Shown here piece by piece: positions 40,701 through 51,292 of a DNA stretch of 64,000 nucleotides (its first letter is position 1; each line of letters starts with the position of its first letter). Both the position numbers and the translations under genes were made by a program. The stretch spans positions 1,304,134 to 1,368,133 of the forward strand of contig OZ024783.1 in NCBI GenBank assembly GCA_964017065.1. Reading direction: 5' to 3'. The DNA is from Haliclona indistincta. Taxonomy: Eukaryota > Porifera > Demospongiae > Haplosclerida > Chalinidae. Under the pieces are notes generated by a model. That model searched no databases, was not told the DNA's origin, and saw nothing but the letters and a program-made list of their open reading frames with translations.

Positions 40701-43700
40701 CCTAGCAGTTGCCATGGATAGTCAGGGGTAGGTGTTGATATCAGGGGCTCTCTTCGGTGTGATGCTTCTTGAGCACAGGTCGGACAGTTGTCTACCATTT
40801 GAGCAATTTGACCGGAGATGCCGGGCCACCATACTGAAATCTTGGATAGTAGGCGACATCGGGCTGCTCCCTGATGACCTGTGTGAATCTTCTGCAGAGT
40901 TTCAGTTCGCAGTGACTGTGGAACAAGGATTCTCTGATTATACAGGAGTAGCTTGCCTTTCAGAGTGATAGAACTCCTTGCTTTCCAGTAGGGTAAAAGA
41001 TCAGGTGGAAGTTGTTTCTTGTCAGGCCATTCAGATTGACAGAACTTAACCATTCGACAACAGGTCTGGTCTTCCTCTTGAGCTGTCTGGTACTTTAGTA
41101 GACGTTGAGACGAAGCTGGTAGTCCTTGAACAGTGGTCAATGCAAACAGTTCAGCTTTTTCCTCTAGGTTGTGTTCGACAGTGCGTAGAGGTGCTCGAGA
41201 TAGTGTGTCAGCTGTATAGAGTGTTTTACCAGGGACATGCTTGACAATATAGTTGAAACGAGAAAGACGGAGGCGAAACCTGAGAACACGTGGAGGGAGA
41301 TCCTCCAGTCGTTTGGTATTCATGAGAGGGATCAGAGGCTTGTGATCTGATTCGATTTCGACTAGTTTTCCTAGTATCAGATTCTGAAATTTCTCACATG
41401 CCCATGTAGCTGCTAAGGCTTCTTTTTCAATTTGTGCGTATCTCCTCTCTGTGTCACTAAGGGATCGCGAGGCATATGCTACAGGTTTCCAATCATCTGA
41501 AATCTTTTGCATTAGTACAGCTCCTAGGCCATAGGACGAGGCATCAGCTGAGACTATGGTTTCAGCCGTAGGATCATACAGAGTCAGTGTGGGTGTATTA
41601 GCTAGCTCTGCTTTTACCTTGTGGAATGCATCATCTTGTTCTTTTCCCCAGTTCCAGGAGTTTTTCTTGCTTAGAAGCTCCCGTAGAGGATGTGTTAATG
41701 TGGCTAGTCGAGGTGAGAACTTTCCCAGGTGGTTGACCATTCCCATGAATCTTCTGAGTTCAGGGACGGAGGTAGGTTGTGCCATCTTCAGAATTGGTTC
41801 TGTCTTTGCAGGGTCAGCTTGGATCCCAGACTTGCTGATGATGTGTCCAAGGAACTTGATCTGGTCGGTGGAGAATGTGCACTTCTCGGAGTTGAGAGTT
41901 ACTCCAGCAGTTTGCAATCTTTCCAGAACTTGCTTGAGACGGGATGAGTGTTCAGCTTCGGAACTTGCGAAAATCAGCACATCATCCATGTGACATAGTA
42001 CTCCTTCGAGACCTTCTAGTAGATGGTTCATCCTGCTTTGAAAGAGTTCTGGCGCGCTTGATATGCCGAAGGGGAGTTTGTTGAATTGGCACCTTCCATA
42101 TGGTGTGATGAAGGTGGTGTAGTGGCGAGTATCTTCTGACAATGGGATTTGCCAAAATCCACTGTTGGCGTCTACTTTGCTGAAGACGGTAGCTCCAGTG
42201 AGGTGAGCCAGTGTGTCGTCGACGGAAGGAATAGAGTGAGGTTCCCTGAGTACGCTCTGGTTTAGATTCTTGAGATCCACACATACTCGAACTGCTCCAG
42301 AAGCCTTCGGAACAACTACCATTCCGGCACACCAGGAAGAAGGGTCTGTTACTTTGGATATTACGCCCATCTCCTCCATTCTGTCCAGTTCTTGCTTTAC
42401 TTTAGCTCTCATTGGAATGGGAACGTTGCGAGGTGTGCAGAGAGCATACGGAGTCGCGTCTTCTCTGACTTTAATGGTGTATTCTTCTCCCATCGTACCG
42501 AGTCCCTTGAATAGTTTTGGATAGCTAGTCCTTGGGTCCCATTTGGAGTTGACTGCATCCAAGCGAGTGACTAGTTGAAGAGCGGTGATTGCTGGTAGCC
42601 CTAAGAGGTTAGAGCGTAGACCTCGAACAACAAAGATAGTAAGCAGGCACTTCTTGGCAGCTTTCTCAAGCAGACCTTTAAATTCGCCGAGTGTTTCCAG
42701 TGATATTCCTGTTGGTCCTTGGAGCCTTTTCGATGTTTTGGTGAGTTGGGGCACTTGTCTGCCTAGGCTCTTGTACACGTCTTCTGTGATCACAGTCACT
42801 TCTGCACCAGTGTCTATTTTAAACTGGACTTCTTGTCCCTCTAGGCGAATAGTAGACCTCCATACTGATTTTCTCTCAGAAGCTACTGCATCCAGGAAAA
42901 GGGTGTCAACTGATTGGTCGTCTGTGGTTGTCTCTGCTACCGTCTTAGAGAAACATTGGGCACTGTAGTGTCCTTTGCGGTTGCATTTGTGGCAAGTTGC
43001 GTCTCTGGCTGGGCAATTTCCTCCTTTGGGATGTTCCTTCCCACCGCACCGTTTGCACAGGCGCTCGTTAACACCTTGCTTAGCTCCACCAGGTTTGCGA
43101 CCTTGCTGGTGTGGCTTCTTAGCTCCAGCTCGTCTCTGGCTTCTTCGCAAATCGTCGACAGCGATCGGGTTGCCTTTGCTACCGTCCCCTCGCAGGATTG
43201 TTTGATGTTCTTTGACGGCCTCTCCTTGTCTGCATTGCTTCATGGCTTTGTCTAGGTCTAGCTTGCTGTCCAGTTGCATTTTCTGAGACAAGGCAGTGTC
43301 GAGAATCCCGACTACGAGACGGTCTCTGATCATCTCGGGCTTCAGTTCTGCTGAATATGAGCACGTGTCGGCTAGTCTGTGTAAGGCTGTGATGTATTGG
43401 TCCATCGTCTCGCCGGATAGCTGGTTGCGTCTGTTGAACCTTGCTCGTTCGTAGATGACATTAGTTCGTACTCCATAGAACTCGTCCAGCTTCTCCATGA
43501 CTTTTGTGTACTTGGCACGGTCTGCGTTAGAGATTGCGGTTGTAGTCAGAACGTCGTCTGCGTCTTCTCCCATGCAGTAGAGGAGTGTGGAGATCTGGCA
43601 CGTATCATCTTTAGTTGAGAGTCCTGATGCGAACCGATACTGTTCGAATCGACGTTTCCATCTTGGCCATTCATCGGGTTTGTTAAATTCGAAGGTTGGT

Positions 43701-44719
43701 GGTGGGTCTAGTTTTGCCATTTGTAATGCGCACCACTTCTGACACCATGTAGCGAGTCGCCGTAGATATGACTTCGAATATTATTATACTGAATAGCAGA
43801 ATATAGACTGAACCAGCAGCAGCATGCAAATCATTAAATACATAAGTGATTACTGCTCACATTAATAATAGTTAATAGTTACTTAACACAACATGTCCAC
43901 GTCACACTCATATACTCCTTCACTCACTCACCCACTCACTCATTCACTCATCCACTCACTCACTCACCTCTCTCTTCAGTTGTCTAGGGAGTCGTTCCCT
44001 CCCTGTATGAGCCATATTCATGATGTCTTGCGTAAGGAGCATCATCTTCGTCACTTTGGTCGACTCCAGTACGGGCTCTTCCTCAAGAGCATTGGACTCA
44101 CGCTGGACAGAGCTCTAGCATTCTGGAGAGACGAGTTCACTAAGAAAATGGATGTAGACAAAGTTAGCACATTAAAAATTTTTTTGATATTCATAATTTT
44201 TTATTGCACTACATTTTGTTGAAAAATGTTTTTCATTTTTTTTAGTTTGATAAGCAGTATGCATACAATGTACGTCATTCTTATGGTAAGGAGGGAAAAC
44301 GTGCCAACTACACTCCTTATAGGTTAGTAGCATGTGATAGTCATGTGATCAGTCATGTGACTTGTTTTGTTGCAGCTGTATGAAGATTATAATGTCCAAC
44401 GGTCCGGGACCGGGCGATCATCATGGTGGGTGTGGCTTGTTATAGTGTGACACTGTCTGTCTGTGCTCAGGTTGTCCGTTCAAGCATTGGGATGAGACTC
44501 ACTTGCAGCAGTTCCTCACATCTCATGGAGTCTCCCTCAAGTCTACCCAGCAAGTGATGGAATACCGCCATAACTCACACTACCAGCTCTCCTGTCAGAA
44601 ATACTTTGAGATTGTCCATGGAGTGAGTGAACACGCACATCACATCCTACAGTGGGAACCAGAGCATTGTACATGAAACTTTATCTGACCTACCTTGTGA
44701 CTAGTGACTGTCTCTCCTC

Positions 44720-44789
<70 letters not shown>

Positions 44790-44899
44790 TCTCCTTCCCT
44801 CTCCCCCTTTCTCCATCTCTCCCTCCCACTCCCACTCTCTCTCTCCCTCTCTCCTTCCCTCTCCCCCTTTCTCCATCTCTCCCTCCCACTCCCACTCTT

Positions 44900-44975
<76 letters not shown>

Positions 44976-45180
44976 GCTTCAGCACAGCTCATTCAGTCTG
45001 GAGCATCCTACTCAGTATTTCATTGAGAGTCGTAAGATCAGAGATGGTGGAGCTGTGTCTAGCAGTGCTGCTGCTAGTACAGCTAAGATGGAGCCAATGG
45101 AACAGGATCCCATTGATCCTGATCTGAGCTGCTTGACTGATGAGCAACTAGCAAACTTTGAAGACATGGACGATAGCTAG
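37726..45180 (+). CDS. PRIM2: DNA primase large subunit
   Basis: Fifteen exons, all phases consistent: 37726-37870, 37923-38032, 38167-38261, 38593-38640, 38693-38816, 38868-38948, 39152-39208, 39262-39345, 39398-39465, 39516-39594, 43980-44162, 44246-44322, 44376-44425, 44471-44622 and 44977-45180; 518 aa (human 509). It partners the catalytic subunit PRIM1 and polymerase alpha in the nucleus to make RNA-DNA primers. Diagnostic stretches are [42 protein letters not shown] and ENHHLRH-like [28 protein letters not shown]. The four 4Fe-4S cysteines are at 306, 385, 402 and 442; their spacing (79, 17, 40) nearly equals the human enzyme (80, 17, 40). Intron 10 holds a full gypsy element in antisense and intron 3 a minisatellite. 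Degenerate copies of exon 15 occur at 52687, 58490 and 62332. Confidence 0.97.
38266..38586. repeat. 15-bp minisatellite filling PRIM2 intron 3
   Basis: About 21 units of caccatcactactat / caccctcactactat, from five bases after the donor (38262) to the acceptor at 38591-38592. Same unit and same coding-strand orientation as in the GCFC intron at 301-822. Confidence 0.95.
38950..39083. repeat. GA/GAAA purine repeat in PRIM2 intron 6
   Basis: Imperfect repeats of gagagaaagagagaggggaaga starting at the donor GTGAGAGAG. Confidence 0.85.
39599..39710. repeat. (CACT)n array in PRIM2 intron 10
   Basis: ctcactcactc units with cgtacactcact variants; continues at 43907-43970 on the other side of the gypsy element, which inserted into the array. 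Confidence 0.9.
39711..39869 (-). repeat. 3' LTR (element sense) of gypsy element
   Basis: 159 bp, TG...CA ends, preceded in element sense by a purine tract at 39870-39880. No difference found from the other LTR. Confidence 0.95.
39887..43720 (-). CDS. Gag-Pol polyprotein of gypsy retrotransposon
   Basis: A single 1277-aa frame without stops or frameshift. In order: a gag-like N-terminus ([23 protein letters not shown]); two zinc-knuckle motifs near 220-257 ([15 protein letters not shown] and [14 protein letters not shown]); aspartic protease ([12 protein letters not shown], near 300); reverse transcriptase ([36 protein letters not shown], catalytic HMDD box in place of YMDD/YVDD); RNase H ([18 protein letters not shown]); integrase with the HHCC zinc finger (H-x-G-H-Q...CPTCAQ), the DDE core ([23 protein letters not shown]) and a C-terminal basic region. 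The order RT-RNaseH-IN is that of Ty3/gypsy. The intact frame and equal LTRs suggest recent, possibly ongoing activity. There is no envelope gene. Confidence 0.95.
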   Translation of the reverse strand: MAKLDPPPTFEFNKPDEWPRWKRRFEQYRFASGLSTKDDTCQISTLLYCMGEDADDVLTTTAISNADRAKYTKVMEKLDEFYGVRTNVIYERARFNRRNQLSGETMDQYITALHRLADTCSYSAELKPEMIRDRLVVGILDTALSQKMQLDSKLDLDKAMKQCRQGEAVKEHQTILRGDGSKGNPIAVDDLRRSQRRAGAKKPHQQGRKPGGAKQGVNERLCKRCGGKEHPKGGNCPARDATCHKCNRKGHYSAQCFSKTVAETTTDDQSVDTLFLDAVASERKSVWRSTIRLEGQEVQFKIDTGAEVTVITEDVYKSLGRQVPQLTKTSKRLQGPTGISLETLGEFKGLLEKAAKKCLLTIFVVRGLRSNLLGLPAITALQLVTRLDAVNSKWDPRTSYPKLFKGLGTMGEEYTIKVREDATPYALCTPRNVPIPMRAKVKQELDRMEEMGVISKVTDPSSWCAGMVVVPKASGAVRVCVDLKNLNQSVLREPHSIPSVDDTLAHLTGATVFSKVDANSGFWQIPLSEDTRHYTTFITPYGRCQFNKLPFGISSAPELFQSRMNHLLEGLEGVLCHMDDVLIFASSEAEHSSRLKQVLERLQTAGVTLNSEKCTFSTDQIKFLGHIISKSGIQADPAKTEPILKMAQPTSVPELRRFMGMVNHLGKFSPRLATLTHPLRELLSKKNSWNWGKEQDDAFHKVKAELANTPTLTLYDPTAETIVSADASSYGLGAVLMQKISDDWKPVAYASRSLSDTERRYAQIEKEALAATWACEKFQNLILGKLVEIESDHKPLIPLMNTKRLEDLPPRVLRFRLRLSRFNYIVKHVPGKTLYTADTLSRAPLRTVEHNLEEKAELFALTTVQGLPASSQRLLKYQTAQEEDQTCCRMVKFCQSEWPDKKQLPPDLLPYWKARSSITLKGKLLLYNQRILVPQSLRTETLQKIHTGHQGAARCRLLSKISVWWPGISGQIAQMVDNCPTCAQEASHRREPLISTPTPDYPWQLLGSDLFELQGSHYLLVADYYSRYLEVVKLSSTTSSTVIQAMQAMFARHGIPEYLRSDNGPQYSSEEFKNFANQFGFLHNTSSPRYPQSNGFAERMVQTAKKLLRRSPNYHLALLSYRTTPLSWCNLSPAQLLMGRSLRTTLPQSDYHLIPTWDYLSSFRKSDASYRKEQKKNYDKRYRTSELLSLPEETPVWIRSGEKNEQGQVVSRDEAPRSYFVQKSDGSLLRRNRRHLQEVPQQEDIPSTSPPPSPGKRVIMTRSKTGTEIKLPLRYSD
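43748..43906 (-). repeat. 5' LTR (element sense) of gypsy element
   Basis: 159 bp; followed in element sense by the candidate primer binding site at 43747-43733. Confidence 0.95.
44722..44974. repeat. CT microsatellite with internal duplication, PRIM2 intron 14
   Basis: (CT)n tract reaching the acceptor at 44975-44976. The middle contains a duplicated block of about 60 bp (ccctctccttccctctcccc...). Copies of this tract accompany the duplicated exon 15 in the TRIM array. Confidence 0.95.
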
Positions 45181-46031
45181 CTTGACAGCAACATAAATTA
45201 ATACGTGTTCATGTGCCTTAATAATTAAAAATAAACAGAGTTCAAATAATGGGCTCCAGACAGCAACAGCTGAAGCTGCCTTCACCAGCCACTGCAAAAA
45301 TGATTTTCAGGACAAGAGAAAATCGAGTTTTGTTACTAGCAAATGCTATTGGGTAGAAAGGCTGTTGCAGAATTTCATGTATAGTATGGGTTACTAAGCA
45401 CAAAAATTAATAAAGCACCAAAGGTGCAGATGCCTCGTGCAGTAGCATGTATTTAGCAGATGCATATTAGGGAGGCACGGTAGTGCCTCCCTATGTAGGG
45501 TTGAACGAGAAAACAAGATGGCGGCTACATACAATGTATTAGCGTTCAAACGCTGATATTTCGCCTGGTGATGAATTTTATACGTCCAAAGACACTTAGA
45601 TCTGCTCTCTGGCGTTGCCCCATCTTACAGTAGCAAGGAGATTGCTCGAAATTGTTACTAAAGTGACGAACCTGGAAACGGTGAAAATCGACTTTCGTCA
45701 TCTTCGTTTTCTTCTTCTTTCTTCAACTCGCCTAGCGCCTTTACGCGAGCAGTGACGAGACCAAAACACCCACGAACAGTCATGAAATTCTCCTGGCAGG
45801 TACAGTGCCTTTTGAACTTTGTTTTTAGCGAAACGGCGATATAATTTCCGCGATTTCTCGATCGTGATCCATTGTCAGCTAAGTGTTAGACGCCATTATT
45901 GTGATTGCGCAGTACGCACGTGACCAAGCAGTGGTTAGCGCACGTGATCAAGCACAAACTTGAGTATCGCCACGTCGTATGGATCACGGAGAACACATAT
46001 TTGTCTGGAGTCTTCGAAGAACGGTAGGATC
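45181..46031. other. PRIM2 3' flank, no gene seen
   Basis: Contains gggctccagacagcaacagc at 45250, which is repeated beside the exon-15 copies (52961, 58766), and a perfect 8-bp-stem hairpin ggaggcac-ggta-gtgcctcc at 45471-45490. Confidence 0.6.
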
Positions 46032-46702
46032 TAGTCTGGTCCCCAGACCCTTCGAATGATTGTAAAAAATGCAAAAGAAAGGATTAAAAACGCGAAGGAA
46101 AAAATTCGAGGAGGCGGTGAAGGGTCTGGTGCATGGGCTTGAACTCACTCGGAACATAGGAATGTTGTGGGCGTGGTAATGAAGTACATTATTTTAATTT
46201 TTGTGGTTATTAGCTCAGTCCTTTTGGAGAAAACTTTCCCTTCTGGTCTTGCATCAGTGCCACCAATGGAGAGATGCAGACGACGATTGAAGTCTTTGGC
46301 GAACGGCCATGGAGCTTGTCAAAAACCAACGGTAGCATGGCGTAGCAAAGCGACTTTCCATATCCCGTTGGCAAAGCAACGAACACGTCGTTTCCTGACG
46401 CAATAGCCCGCACAGCATCTATCTGTTCGCGGCGAACAGATGGATAGCCGAGCGCAGCAGCAGCACAAGAAATGGCTTCATCAACCATGTTTCACTCAGC
46501 TCAGCTTAGTGCACGCCTACAGCGTTCCTGTGGTTGTTAATTGGAAATTCCAGTACGCCGGAATGCTGGCGTACTGTTCCGAGTGAGGTCAAGCCCATGC
46601 ACCAGGCCCTACTTCTCATTCACTTTTCGCTCCACCCCCTTGCCACACCCATTCAATTGAACGCTTTGTACGATCCGCTATTGGGCCTGGGGAACCAGGC
46701 TA
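46032..46702. mobile_element. MULE-like element carrying a RecQ fragment
   Basis: 671 bp. Outer ends TAGTCTGGTCCCCAGACCC (left) and its imperfect inverse GGGCCTGGGGAACCAGGCTA (right), flanked by the 9-bp duplication ggtaggatc (46023-46031, 46703-46711). A second inverted pair (46124-46157 and 46576-46610, core gcatgggcttga) brackets the coding fragment. TAGTCTGG ends and 9-bp duplications also mark the element at 12556. The pattern is that of a Pack-MULE. Confidence 0.75.
46210..46488 (-). pseudogene. RecQ-family helicase N-terminal fragment
   Basis: 92 codons: start of a RecQ helicase core with motif 0 (YPSVRREQIDAVRAI), motif I/Walker A (ALPTGYGKSLCY) and motif Ia (SPLVALMQDQ), ending soon after at a stop. 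The DEAH box and all later motifs are missing, so no helicase activity is possible. The fragment lies between inverted repeats of the 46032-46702 element. It was either captured from a host RecQ gene or is a relic of a larger transposon that encoded its own RecQ-like helicase. Confidence 0.8.
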
Positions 46703-46962
46703 GGTAGGATCACCATTCTGCGCTTGCCAGATAATTATAACCGCCATACAGGTACAAACAAGTGTGGGCGGGGCTCGTATGCATGCATGCGTAGGCGAGC
46801 TGATAAGTACAGCATAACAACTACTTTTAGCTACAAGTTTAAAATTGTTAATAATAAAGAAAAGTCATAAACAACAGGAAAACTAAACCAATGGAGGAAA
46901 CAAAGACGGCTCTGTACAAGCATGATATTGAATTTCATTGAAAAAGAAAAAAGGAAACAAAC

Positions 46963-47347
46963 AAGAAAATAAAAAAGATTTCTATCGAAATCAAAAGGAT
47001 GTAGGGTTGTGAAATCTACCACTGGTCCACAATGGAAACTAACAAGGAACAAGCATGCAATGGTAGCACGATTGACTTGCTAACAGACCATAGATCCCTA
47101 CATCAGTGGCTGTTGTGATTGACTATAGCTAGTTCAGCTAGTTGCTGTTGACTGCTGACACCTGACATGCATTGAGCTTGAATATTGATCTTATGTACAG
47201 CCACTGATGTAGGGATCTATGGTCTGTTAGCAAGTCAATCGTGCTACCATTGCATGCTTGTTCCTTGTTAGTTTCCATTGTGGACCAGTGGTAGATTTCA
47301 CAACCCTACATCCTTTTGATTTCGATAGAAATCTTTTTTATTTTCTT
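46963..47347. mobile_element. Foldback element with about 149-bp arms
   Basis: 46963-47111 is the near-perfect inverse of 47199-47347 around an 87-bp centre. The arms contain ggatgtagggttgtgaaatc and atcgtgctaccattgcatgc. Confidence 0.9.
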
Positions 47348-47427
47348 GTGACAGCACATATGACAGCACATATGACAGCACATATGACAGCACATAATTA
47401 TGACAGCACATATGACAGCACATATGC
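47348..47427. repeat. 12-bp tandem repeat
   Basis: Six copies of tgacagcacata or close variants, abutting the right end of the foldback element. Confidence 0.85.
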
Positions 47428-48489
47428 AGATCCATGGAAGCATGCAATGCAAGCTGCAGTAGAAGTGACCAGCAAATCCATGGAACATGCAGGCAAGCAG
47501 CAGATCATAGCAACAGTGCTATGGAAGCACAGGTAGTGGGATAGTGGTAGCTATCCAACAGCTGTACAAGCTGTTGTACAAAAGCCAGAATAAAGCCAAA
47601 CAAAATAATGCACAAGTGTTAGCTGGGCGTGACTGTAAAATACTCTGCTAGCTACACGAACATATCCATACACCGTGAGACACACTCAATTTCTCAATCT
47701 ATTATGCTGCTACTTTTTCCATCCATGGATTTACTGCATGCTTTCATGCTTCCATAGTCCAGCTGCCTCATCATACCATAATTGTTCTGTTATCTGATGC
47801 ATCTGCTGCTTACATGCATCTCCACCCTTCTGATTTCCACCCTTTTGCATCTCCACAGTCAACTGCATGTGCAACATATTCATGGATCGAAGGACAGCAG
47901 AACTATGCAAGCAGCAGAACCATGGATTGTAGCAGCGCTAGCATAGAGTACATGTAGCTAAAATGCATTGTGCAAGCAGTTCAAGCTGTTGTAATAAAGA
48001 TACTAGCCGTTTACTGAAGACCTGCATAGATTGTATCAACGCTTGCTCGCTCAGGCTCACTCGATGAGCGAGATCAGTACTGTCTCTGAAGGAAGCCCGA
48101 AAGCTCGCAACAGCAGTCCAGGCGAGCAAATTACGCCATAACTCGAAAATAAAGCCTTTAAACGCAATTCCACCAATTTTTTTATAGACTACTGAGATCT
48201 ACCAGTGTTGCTAATTTCAGCGCTTAGTAGCAAGCGGTTGCATTGCGAACACACACACACGCGCACAATCGAAATTCAAGCAAGGCTTTGCATAATGCAG
48301 CTTTTCTCTGAGCTAGTATAGTAAAACGTGCATTCCTATGGCTAGCAAGCCACTAATCACCTTACTAAATATGGCAAACACTAATTATTCTTGCTAAGCA
48401 TGGTTAACTATATCTTATGCCTCATTAAAAAAGAAATTTCTGGTTCTTAGGGGGGTGCTCAAGCACTGAAAGCACCCTTGTAAAAACGC

Positions 48490-48535
<46 letters not shown>

Positions 48536-48700
48536 GCACGCACGCCTAACCATTTGCAAATTTCTACATTATTGTAATAATAAGTCTATACAGTAAAAAA
48601 ATTAGTGATTTTATTCATGTCATCAGTTCAGAAACTCCGCTACTTTAAAATTAACTATAATAAAATTCACTGACAGAATGTGTTAATTATAGTTCTATAA
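47428..48700. other. Intergenic before the TRIM array
   Basis: No recognisable gene; a (CA)n tract is at 48494-48534. A minus-strand frame at 47938-48129 is not supported by anything else. Confidence 0.5.
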
Positions 48701-49963
48701 TTAATTTTTATAATTATTATATTTTGAAATAACTTTATCGAGCCAGGTTCCAGCTCCTACATGCACACTAAAAGGGCTGCCATATATCTCTTCACCATCA
48801 AGCGTTATAATTAATTTCTGATCTCCAACATGGTAGGAACAGATTGTGATGATGAACTGGCCCTCCTTTGTACAAGTGATAGGACAAATAGTCACTGAAT
48901 TGCTGTCCACTAGACCACATCCCATCAGCCTTCTAGCAGATAACATCCCATCAGATACATGTGCAGTAAGAATCACCTTTCTTTCCTCATTCACTCTCAC
49001 ATTTGATGGAATTTCAACAGTGAACAATCCGGGAAAAAAGAAACTCTGCTTGCTAGAAATCATACCAACATGGCAAGGACCTTTGTTCTTACTAAACACC
49101 ATATTAGCCTCTTGTGCTGGCTGTAGCTTGTTTACCTTCACCTCTGACTGAGTTTTAGTGATGAGTCTGACTAACTCTCCCTTTGCTTCCTGGATCTGGT
49201 ACTGGGATAGGGACCTCAGTTCCTCCTCTACCAACTCATGACAGTTCCTTAACTTCAGCAAAACACTTTCAACATTGGCTTTCTGTAAACAGTGCAGCTT
49301 GAGTTTCTCCTGAAGCTCAGTTGTAGCTTGTCGTGAGAGGTTTCTACGTGACTCCTGTAACTGGTCTATGAGCTGCTGATAGGCTGCATCAATCTCCATT
49401 TGAACTGCCTTCTCTTGGTCTCTCATCTCCTTCTCTCTGGAGTCATAACGAGCTAAGGTTGGCTCCACCTCATCAATCCGTTGCTTCACTGACAGCAGGC
49501 TTGTCTCGATCTGTTGCTTGTGTTTGGTAAACAAGTACTCAGAGCGATCACACTTGTGGTTACGATGAGAATCAGTGCTGCACTTGAAACATATGTGTGT
49601 TTCACATTTCTCGCAGTAGAGGTCCTTTGGACGGTCATTGTGATCGTGGCATAATGGTACAACCGCGGATTCTTTCTTTAGTACAGCATCTATTTCCAAT
49701 AAGCTGTTGATGTAGAAGGCTGTAGGTAAGCCAGAAGTTCCCCTTTCACTCAAACGAGTTGGTTTTCGACAAGAAGGGCATTTCAGCTCACCGCCTAGTT
49801 GGACTAGTTCATCGAGACATTTCTTGCAGTAGATATGAAGGCACGGTAGCGTTTTAGGCTCTGTGTAGCGATCCAAGCAAACGGCACAAGTAAGTTGAGA
49901 GTCTAGTTTACTCAGCGCTTCTCTGTGCGATGCTGCTGGTTGCTGAGAAGACGAAGTAGCCAT
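48701..49963 (-). CDS. TRIM gene 1: RING, B-box, coiled coil, filamin-type Ig
   Basis: Intronless, 420 aa from MATSSSQQ (49963); an in-frame ATG 14 codons upstream (50005) is less likely because the other copies begin at MATSSSQQ. The C3HC4 RING (CAVC...CLHIYCKKC...CPSC, about residues 23-65) suggests E3 ubiquitin ligase activity. A B-box follows (CHDHNDRPKDLYCEKCETHICFKC, about 105-130), then a long coiled coil (about 150-285). The C-terminus carries an Ig-like filamin fold (FTVEIPSNVRVNEERKVIL...; GSPFSV close). This is the order of TRIM2/3/45/71 without NHL repeats, giving a TRIM45-like layout. Its target is unknown. It is the copy nearest PRIM2. Confidence 0.92.
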   Translation of the reverse strand: MATSSSQQPAASHREALSKLDSQLTCAVCLDRYTEPKTLPCLHIYCKKCLDELVQLGGELKCPSCRKPTRLSERGTSGLPTAFYINSLLEIDAVLKKESAVVPLCHDHNDRPKDLYCEKCETHICFKCSTDSHRNHKCDRSEYLFTKHKQQIETSLLSVKQRIDEVEPTLARYDSREKEMRDQEKAVQMEIDAAYQQLIDQLQESRRNLSRQATTELQEKLKLHCLQKANVESVLLKLRNCHELVEEELRSLSQYQIQEAKGELVRLITKTQSEVKVNKLQPAQEANMVFSKNKGPCHVGMISSKQSFFFPGLFTVEIPSNVRVNEERKVILTAHVSDGMLSARRLMGCGLVDSNSVTICPITCTKEGQFIITICSYHVGDQKLIITLDGEEIYGSPFSVHVGAGTWLDKVISKYNNYKN

Positions 49964-50018
49964 GTCAAATTGCAGAGCAAATTGCTGAACGTGCAACACG
50001 TGCATGTTTCTATAAGAA

Positions 50019-50115
50019 ATGCATAGATAATACTATAGTGCACAATGCATAGATAATACTATAGTGCACAATGCATAGATAATACTATAGTGCACAATGC
50101 ATGCATAGATAATGC
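50019..50115. repeat. 27-bp tandem repeat
   Basis: About 3.5 copies of atgcatagataatactatag plus tgcacaa, immediately upstream of TRIM gene 1. Confidence 0.9.
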
Positions 50116-50301
50116 TAGATAATGTATTATCTATGAGAAATGAACGCCCACTCATATTATTATTAATTTTGACAAAAATACACTGTTATAGACTGCTGTT
50201 AGAAATAATAATTGTTATAGAAAAAGCCTGGGAAAAAGTGTTTTATTCTGTATCTGTGATGACATAGGATAATCTGATGTTTTTCTTACTCTGTTGAAAA
50301 G

Positions 50302-50516
<215 letters not shown>

Positions 50517-51292
50517 TCATGTGTGAGAGATAATTGTGGACCATATTTTGCAACCCGTACCTTTTTAAAATTTAAAACGGGCCGCTGGCCACTTTAAAGC
50601 TGAAAAGTACGTACGTCAACCTGTTTTAAAACCGGCGTGATAATTGCATGTATTTCGATTCAGCCTCAATTATTATCTGTGAATGTGGTGTATCCAGGAC
50701 ATAATACTTATTACAACAGAAGTGACATAATTATTAGCTATCTGAGCATGCATGCCTTAATTGTCTATGCCGGGTCCAGTGTAGGCGCAGGTACTACATA
50801 ACTGGATATTCTTTTTCAGATACATGTGGTGTAAGAATCACTCTGTCTTTTCTTCTCTATCCCTCTTTTACATTTTGTCAGTTGTCATGCAGTACATGTA
50901 CAGCAAAAATTGTTATTATCACTATAGAGTATGAGTAGTCAAAGTAACAGCAAGACAAGATGAGTTAGCTTATATGGCTTATAGTAAGAATTACATTATA
51001 ATTATTGCTCTTACTTTCTTCTTATACAGTATGAAATCAGTTACTCATCAACATCAGCTATTAACCAAAAGAGTATGTTAAGCCGCAGCAGGAATTGCAG
51101 TGCAGAGGTTTTATATTGCAGTAATTAAGAGTATAAAAATATATTAATAAGTATACACAGAAGAAAAAGAATTGTAATTAATTGTTATTATTGTCGTCAG
51201 TTCAGAAAGCTCTGTTACTTTATTGACTGATTCAGTACTATAATATAGCTAATTCACTGAACATGGTGTTTGAATGATAATGTACCTAGCTT

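Larger units (their letters stand above)
39711..43906 (-). mobile_element. Complete Ty3/gypsy LTR retrotransposon
   Basis: 4196 bp, antisense to PRIM2 within intron 10. Two 159-bp LTRs (39711-39869 and 43748-43906) start TGTAGCGAG, end GTCACA and look identical base for base. The target duplication is ctcat (39706-39710, 43907-43911). In element sense, the sequence after the 5' LTR begins TGGTGTCAGAAGTGG (candidate primer binding site), and GGAAAGGGAGA precedes the 3' LTR (polypurine tract). Internally there is one long frame. Confidence 0.97.
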
